Source: Epiperipatus broadwayi | Taxonomy: Eukaryota; Onychophora; Udeonychophora; Euonychophora; Peripatidae | Assembly: GCA_028023455.1 (NCBI GenBank) | Contig: JAQFVV010012987.1 | Span: 1-64,000 of the forward strand | Reading direction: 5' to 3' | Length of the DNA: 64,000 bases | Shown: positions 57,040-64,000 of the stretch, in pieces | Numbering within the stretch: the stretch's first letter is position 1 | Layout of the letters: every line of letters starts with the position of its first letter | Notes under the pieces: model-generated | Database searches by the model: none | What the model was told of the DNA's origin: nothing | What the model saw: the letters and a program-made list of their open reading frames with translations, nothing else | Translations under genes and position numbers: made by a program

Positions 57040-59888
57040 TATTTAAAAATTATGATTATTTATTTATTATTAAATAAAGTTTAACATATCAGCTATTGAG
57101 ATATTTTATACTAAGCTGTTTATCTCATAGTTAGATTATTATATTTATGTATAATATATGTATACATAAAATGGTAGTAATAAAATTATTTTGGATTCAC
57201 AATACTAAATGCTGATTTTAAAAAATAAATTAAACAATGTATCACAAAATCAAATATTTCAGTAATTTACATAAAAACCAATTAAATATTTCATATCATC
57301 ACTCTGTTGATTTCATCTTTTAATTTCTGATTTTTTAATTCACATTTATTTTAATAAAAAAAAACTTATTTTTTATTTTACCTTCCCATTTTATCCATAT
57401 TTTATTAAAAATAAATTCAATAAATCAAATTAATCTCAAAAATAAAATATTAATTTTGTAAATAAAAAAAGGATAATAAACAGAAGTAAATATTCAAAAT
57501 AAATGACTTTGTTTTAGATTTCAAATTTAAAAAATGTATTTTAACTAATAAAATATTCTTCAAAATATGAGATATATATTTTAATAGAGCATAACTTACA
57601 ATTTATAAAAACTTTTCAAAATATTGATATAGAACTTATAATTACAAAAACAATAACAAAAATAATAAGTTCATAAATATTTACAGTTCATTTTTTGTTT
57701 GACATCAATGAAAAGCAATTATGTTTCAATAAATTCTAAATATAAATTTCACATACTTATTTAGAAACAAATGCTTAATAATTTAATAAAAAGTAAAAAA
57801 AACAAACATTATATTTAAACTTATTATTTTGATTTCATGATGTAAACAAAAGCCAACTCAAGTACATTAGCATTCTTTCACTCTTGTACAATATGAATAG
57901 ACTTTCTGCTTTGTTTTTGTTAGTTTCAAATTCTCTATATTATTATTTTTTATATTTATTCCTAACATCTAAATATTTTAGTCACAGTGAGTTTTTTAAT
58001 TAAAATTTTTACTACTAATCATTCAAAATGGATTTGTTATGCTAAAAGTACACATGTTTGCACTTAATTATAGCTACTATTAATGTCAACCAACAGGTTA
58101 TGCATACACATCTATCATGATACAACTTAAAATTTGACTCTAGCTAAAATTTAGAAATATTTTTGATAGCAGGATACTTCCAAGCAAGCTTACAATTATT
58201 TTTTAGATAACTATCTTATTGACATTCCAGTTAGCACCCAACTGTAATTTGTTAAATGAGAATCCTAATATTATAATCAGAGGGCAAAATAGTAAAACAA
58301 AACTACAATAATTTTACTCTAAGATAAATGACAATCTTAATTAGTAACATTTTTCTCTTCACTCTTATTTTAAATGGGCCTTTACTTGACATTGTTCTAT
58401 TTAAAGATGTTTTATCTTATGTTTACTTGGCTTAAAATACATGCATTGCTTATTTATTTATTTATTTATTTTATATTTCAAAATGCTTTTACTGATTAAA
58501 GTATTTGAATTGATTACATTTTAGCACATATTTTCTAAATGTTACATGTTTAAATAAATAAATAAGAATGGATTCTACTGAATTGCTTTATTTCACTTTT
58601 AGTCAAAATTTTTTTTCCTTGATGCAAACTATGACAGATACATTTAGTGGTTTTATTTTTATGAACATTAAAATAACTTATTTTTTATTTACAAGTGCTA
58701 ATTGTTTCTGCATAAAGAAATAAATTTTGTTCTTTCATTTATAAATAAAATATCTTTAAAGAAACCGTTTCCAAAGATATTGGAAAATGAAATACTGCCT
58801 CCATTTGATTACTTCTGCAAATCACATGACCCAGACATTAATTATATCCCAGTATTTTTAGGTATTTGTATTTTTAAAAAAATCACAACTTATGAAATTA
58901 AAAACATCATTATTTTAAATAATAAATATTGCAGTTCTAAATGTTAATATAAGTGAAAAAGTAAACTTTGACAATCATATTATAAACATAAAATAATAAA
59001 TTTTATATATTTGATGTATAACTTTAAATTACTTTTAAATAGTGAGTATTAGTAAAATATGGATTGATATCTAAGAGCATATGCTCAAGAATAATCAAGA
59101 TATAATTAATACTTTGGCTATTTGAAGTGAGTGATTCAATTGAAACGGACTATGGGGGCAATATTAATTTTTTCATATCTTTAAAAAGATTGCAATTTTA
59201 GATTTAAGTTAATAATATGTTATTTTGCATGTTTAAAAATAACTTCCAAGTTTTTGTGCATGGTAAATAATAAGTGATTAAAATGTGAATATCTTTAATT
59301 TTTAAAGTATATTAAACTTATATCTCAAATTTATAAAATTCAATATTTTATGTTAATGATGTAATTATTGAAGCTTATTTTGTCAGTTACAAAAACATCT
59401 AAATTATGCAATATTTGTCATTTGAAATAGCAAAATTTATAATGTAATAAAAATTAAACAAAATATAGTATAGAAATAGCAATTGGTCTTATAGATAGAC
59501 TTATGAAATGTAATAAATTATTGTTTGTGTGCTTTTTTTTTCGCAATATCAGAATATGAAACAATATTTAATAAGCATTTTTTAATTTCTAACAACAATA
59601 AACTTTTATTATGACTTAGATGGTATATTATAAATATGCTTTTATATAAAATAAAGCAATTAACCCAGTTGGGCATTTGCAAAGAGTTTGCTTTAATACT
59701 CTTTGTTATTTATTACTAAAAATAATTTTAAGTAGTGAGTCGTTTTTAACCAAACTATTTGAATCTTAATAATAAATAGAAATTAAATATGTTGATCCTT
59801 AATCTTCCACAAAAATTTAAAATTTTATGTACATAAATCTAATACCATTATCTCTGGTTATAATTTCAGATATCTCTCCTTTAATTTT
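57040..59888. other. AT-rich gene-free stretch
   Basis: No gene supported. A short (TTTA)n run lies at ~58450-58470. The 81-codon frame at 58702-58947 has no recognised family. Confidence 0.5.
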
Positions 59889-59889
59889 G

Positions 59890-60207
<318 letters not shown>

Positions 60208-60239
60208 ATTTATTTCTCAAGAGATCATATGACATTCAA

Positions 60240-60322
60240 ACATCTAAAATGCTAATGCTGCATTGCACCCACAGGTCTTTTGTGCTCAAGTCCATCATTT
60301 TACCACTAGATTAAACCATGAA
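60240..60322 (-). repeat. tRNA-like SINE remnant
   Basis: The minus strand reads CATGGTTTAATCTAGTGGTA, an A-box-like start, and later CTGTGGGTGCAATGC, a decayed B-box position. Weak on its own. Confidence 0.4.
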
Positions 60323-60975
60323 ATAGTTACAATATGCTAAAATGTACAACTAGGTAGTAAAAATGTTTTGAAATAGAAAATAATTAAACAATGCATGGCT
60401 TCTTAATTAATATAAATTTAAGATAAAAACAGACTTGATTAATCTGCTGCTAAACAAAATCCTCTTCAATATTTTTCCAGAGAATTGAAAGTTAAACAAG
60501 ATTTAATTTTAAAAGTGGAATGTGTTAAATAAAAAGAATATTCCAACATGTAGCATATAACTTTTAATCACAGCCTAAAGCCAAAATCTTATTGTCAAAA
60601 ATAAACTTTACAAATACTAAATAGAATGGCAATCACATTAAACTAAGAACATATAAGATATTATAAGAATAGTCCACAAGTTATTATCTCATAGTTAAAA
60701 CTAATTCAAACCATTATTCTAAAGGTGTACATAAAATTCTAAAAGTACTTCTTACTAAAAGTAAATATTTATGAAAAATGGAATGCCATGTAAAAAAAAA
60801 AGTGATAATTTAAGAAAATAGTATAAAGTAGATGGAGAAAAATGAATAATCCTAAAAGTCTTCTGAAATAAGATGCATGTCAGAAAGTAGCATCTTTGAC
60901 AATAAGAATATAAAAAAAAATTATTTTTTCTAATTCACATCTGCTACCTGGTATAAGTTTTGAGTAATCAATAGG
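60323..60975. other. AT-rich gene-free stretch
   Basis: No gene or repeat recognised. Confidence 0.5.
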
Positions 60976-60988
60976 TAACAGAACTAGA
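60976..60988. repeat. Target-site duplication (left), 13 bp
   Basis: TAACAGAACTAGA, repeated exactly at 61237-61249. Confidence 0.85.
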
Positions 60989-61236
60989 TTAAAATATGCA
61001 AAACTATCCATACAGTAGTGCCACTCAGTGCCAGCCAGAGTAATCAATTAATGCCAGAAGGCTTGTACATAAAATCCCCATCTAGTGCCTACTCATCCAA
61101 TATCCCCAGACTAGTTTCTGGCATCCATTGATTACTCTGGCTGGCACAGAGTGGCACTACTGAATGGAGAGTATTGCCTGTTTTAATAACAGTTATGTGC
61201 AAGCATAAGAAATGGTGATCATGATGTTTAGCAGTT
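60989..61236. mobile_element. Hammerhead-family retroelement, ribozyme partly deleted (copy E)
   Basis: A 248-bp insertion between exact 13-bp direct repeats. The left arm carries the family on the minus strand down to GACTAGTTTCTGG, where it switches into the opposite arm (CATCCATTGATTACTCTGG on the plus strand), so the hammerhead core 1 and stem I are lost. The right end retains the full terminal block GTGCAAGCATAAGAAATGGT, which defines the 3' end of the family. Confidence 0.85.
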
Positions 61237-61249
61237 TAACAGAACTAGA
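61237..61249. repeat. Target-site duplication (right), 13 bp
   Basis: Exact copy of 60976-60988. Confidence 0.85.
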
Positions 61250-62675
61250 GTAGAGAAATGATTTTTTTATTTAAAAACAATGTTATAAGTAAGTGGGATG
61301 TGGTATTTTGTTGGCACAATAAAACATAGAAGAGAATATAATAAAGTAAACCCATTAATTTATAAATCTTTTATAAGTTTCTTGCTAAAGTTTACAAAAA
61401 AAGATTAATCAGAGAAGCAGTAAGCTGTAAAAATGTATTTTATGCCATTTACAAACATTAAGTGAATTAATTTTTTAAAAAAGATGTTTGATTATATTTA
61501 TGACAGATTCAGCAAATAAATCAAAAAGTATTGTAATTGATATTTTAAAAAGTACAAAAATTCCACTTTATCAATAAAATTATAAGAAAGTGCTGATAAT
61601 TCAAGATGAAGACACACATTAAAGATGATATATTTCTTTTGAAATTATTTTTTTTAACTTAGAAGTTTTTAAATTCCTATATTGAGAGAAGCTAAATTTC
61701 AAAATGAATGGGAAATAAGCAGAAAGTCGTAAATCTTTAAATATTATTGTTATATATCTTTATACCAGTTAATGATGGACTTTTATGCGAGAATTCACCA
61801 ATAACAGTTATCATCAACTTGTACATACTATTTTGATTTACAATTGATTATTTTCTATTATGATATTTAAAAAAATTGGAAATTTTTTTAAAAATTAATT
61901 ACCATTTTATAACACTGATGATATCATTGAATCGTAATTTCATTAAAGCTATGTCATCTGAAACTAAAATGGCCACTTTGATGTTAAAAATATATAGTAC
62001 AGCATAGACTTTATTCATTATACTATATTGAATACTATATTTTGATTATAATATATCCAAAATAGAAAACATTTTCATCATTAATGATGACAAAAGCAAA
62101 AAAATTATCAGTTGTATTCAGTACAGTTATTAATCAAAAATATACTTTGATAATATACGATAACAAAGAGTATTAATATTAAATATTTTAATGTGTACAT
62201 TCTATGACATATATTTACTCAATTAATTTTATAGATTAAAATGCTTATGAATGTTATTTTAATTGTGGCAAGAATTGTAATTGTAAAACATATGTTTATT
62301 GTAACTGTAGATTATTTTGAGGTTTAAAAAATGATTTTGTGTATTATACAGTTAATAATCAACTTTCTATAATCAAAGGTTTCTAAACATAAATTAAAAA
62401 TATCACTTATTTACTCAATTTCAAATCAATAAGGATGTAATTTTGTTTATGAAATTGAAGATAATGATGAATTTTAAAAGAAGAAACCATCACATTTTCG
62501 GACAAAAAAGATTTAATCATTACATTATTAAAATTTCACCAGTCAATGGTACATTATACTTTCTAGCAAAATTTTATTTAATGTCACTGCATTTATATAA
62601 AATAAATAAATTTATAAAGTATTATATAAATGCAATTTATCCACCCTATTTTTATTACTTTTTAGCAATTTTTTC
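61250..62675. other. AT-rich gene-free stretch
   Basis: No gene supported. A 91-codon frame at 62443-62718 runs into a TA/CA microsatellite and has no signature. Confidence 0.5.
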
Positions 62676-62679
62676 TTAT

Positions 62680-62885
62680 ATATATATATATATACACACA
62701 CACAACTTTATGTTTTAACTGTCTTGCAGTTTTCTTCAGAGACACTTTTATTTTAATTTATCCACTCTACTTCTTACATTTCAATTGTAGTGTAGTCTTC
62801 TTCAGAGCCACAATTAAAATAAAAATGGCTCTGAAGAAGACTGGAGAACAGTTGAAACATAAGATTGTGTGTGTATATATATATT
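62680..62885. repeat. Foldback with hammerhead-like motifs in its arms
   Basis: Left arm ~62682-62758 and right arm ~62811-62883 are inverted copies ending in TA/CA microsatellite. The right arm (plus) reads CTGAAGA, A, GACTG-GAGAA-CAGTT, GAAAC. The left arm (minus) reads CTGAAGA, A, AACTG-CAAGA-CAGTT, AAAAC. A third related motif lies at ~62775-62805 (minus). The stem keeps pairing between copies (G-U versus A-U). Confidence 0.75.
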
Positions 62886-62889
62886 CAAT

Positions 62890-64000
62890 AATTTTTTTTT
62901 GCTAAAATGTGTTAAACATAAGGTGGACAAATTGCATAAATTCTATATCTTGTATTGATCAGAAGGCATTCATTTATTATTTAACACTCGCAAAGCGTTT
63001 GCGCAATTGGGTTGAAAGGCCGATATGAATATAAATAAGTTATTATAGCAAAGTGCAGGTAATCGGAATATGGGAATATTTCATGAAGTATTACAAAAAA
63101 ACAGGAAAAGCTTTGATAATAGAGCATAAAGTGCATCAAAAATAAATTTTACAATGTACATTGTGTTAAGTTATTTTATTTTTTAAATTTTGAAATATAC
63201 ATTGTAATTACTTATGTTTATGTTTTATTTTAATTTAATGAATTGTGATTCAGGAAATCTTCTCTTGTTATATAAGCAATAAAATGGTTGATTATCAATA
63301 AAAAAATTATGCATATACATTTTAAATTATAGTTTGCAAAATATTTTATAAAGTATATTTACCCACAAGTTAATATTTTTTTAATAATAGGCTTAGTAAA
63401 ATATTTATTCATTAATGAACACTTTTTTTTAATTTAAGCTTTATTTTTTAATCAATTTGTTATAAAGTTTCAATTTAAAATAATGAATTATTTTTTTCTT
63501 ATAGGAACTCATTATAATCGCTTATTTTTTATGCTAGATTTTTGATTAATTATGCATTTTGGGGAAATTTGTTCCTGCTAACTGGGATAAAGGTGTAGCA
63601 ATGTCAAATGGGATGGTGATCAACATTCATGAATTAAATTCTGCTGTATAAAAGATGAGATCGAGAATAAACTTTAGTAAGGAGCAAACTATTATTTATT
63701 AACTTTTTGTACATTAGAATAAAACAATAATACAATAACAGAAGCAGATATTTGTGTTTTTCTAGAAATATTGTGAAAAACTATAATTACAAGAATGAAA
63801 ACAAAGTGTTGTGTAGTTATTTTTCCAAATTCTTCTAAAGAAATTGCAATGTTTCAAAATATTGGCCAATGTATTTGACACCTTTTAACTTATATAGGTA
63901 AAAAGGTGATTAGAAATTCAAAAATTAGTTACATGTCTAAAGAAATTGTAATTATATATTTTTTAAATCTATTAATCAATATAACTTACATCTTATAATT
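62890..64000. other. AT-rich gene-free stretch
   Basis: No gene or repeat recognised to the end of the window. Confidence 0.5.

Overview
This is an AT-rich (roughly three quarters A+T by eye) metazoan, probably invertebrate, nuclear window. It contains no host protein-coding gene that I can recognise. The evidence is the company of repeats: a Ty3/gypsy LTR retrotransposon, RTE-type LINEs, Penelope-like element (PLE) remnants with GIY-YIG endonuclease, a Tigger/pogo-like transposase relic, several tRNA-derived SINE families, long (TA)n and (AAT)n microsatellites, and many palindromic (foldback) repeats. The species cannot be settled from the sequence alone.

Layout. 1-5.0 kb: copies of a tRNA-like B-box repeat (here called R1), including a ~1.6 kb palindrome at 1.39-2.99 kb, then 3' fragments of an RTE LINE. 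6016-10567: a complete but decayed Ty3/gypsy element on the minus strand, with 291-bp LTRs, target-site duplication ACTAT, PBS, PPT, gag-pro, RT-RNase H and integrase. 12.2-12.6 kb: (TA)n beside a foldback. 13.86-14.6 kb: integrase fragment of a second, different gypsy element with a possible 3' LTR. 18-19.5 kb: LINE 3' fragment, then (AAT)n flanking a foldback. 20-25.3 kb: SINEs, a LINE C-terminal relic, a 560-bp palindrome and a hammerhead-bearing palindrome. 28-36 kb: R1 copies, a foldback with an internal minisatellite, a tRNA-like sequence and a foldback with a 14-bp duplication. 37-46 kb: three more hammerhead-family copies, a PLE GIY-YIG relic, a LINE relic and another foldback. 46.8-49.7 kb: a near full-length RTE LINE on the minus strand. 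50.4-53 kb: R1, a second PLE relic and the Tigger relic. 54.9-56.4 kb: a better preserved RTE LINE on the plus strand. 56.8-64 kb: foldbacks, a long (AAT/AAC)n tract and another hammerhead-family copy.

The most interesting content is a dispersed repeat family (24795-25194, 37262-37590, 38457-38770, 45177-45412, 60989-61236) with the cores and stems of a type I hammerhead ribozyme: CUGAUGA, a short stem II that shows a compensatory A-U/G-C change, GAAAC, a minimal stem III and a GUC site next to a matching stem I. Three copies have 12-16 bp flanking direct repeats, which indicates retroposition. Most copies are head-to-head palindromes. They look like the retrozyme class of non-autonomous retroelements; the RTE or PLE machinery present here could have mobilised them, which is inference.

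Every coding feature is interrupted by stops or frameshifts. In the gypsy element several stops are TGA where CGA is expected, and over half of the LTR differences lie at CpG, which suggests decay by CpG deamination.
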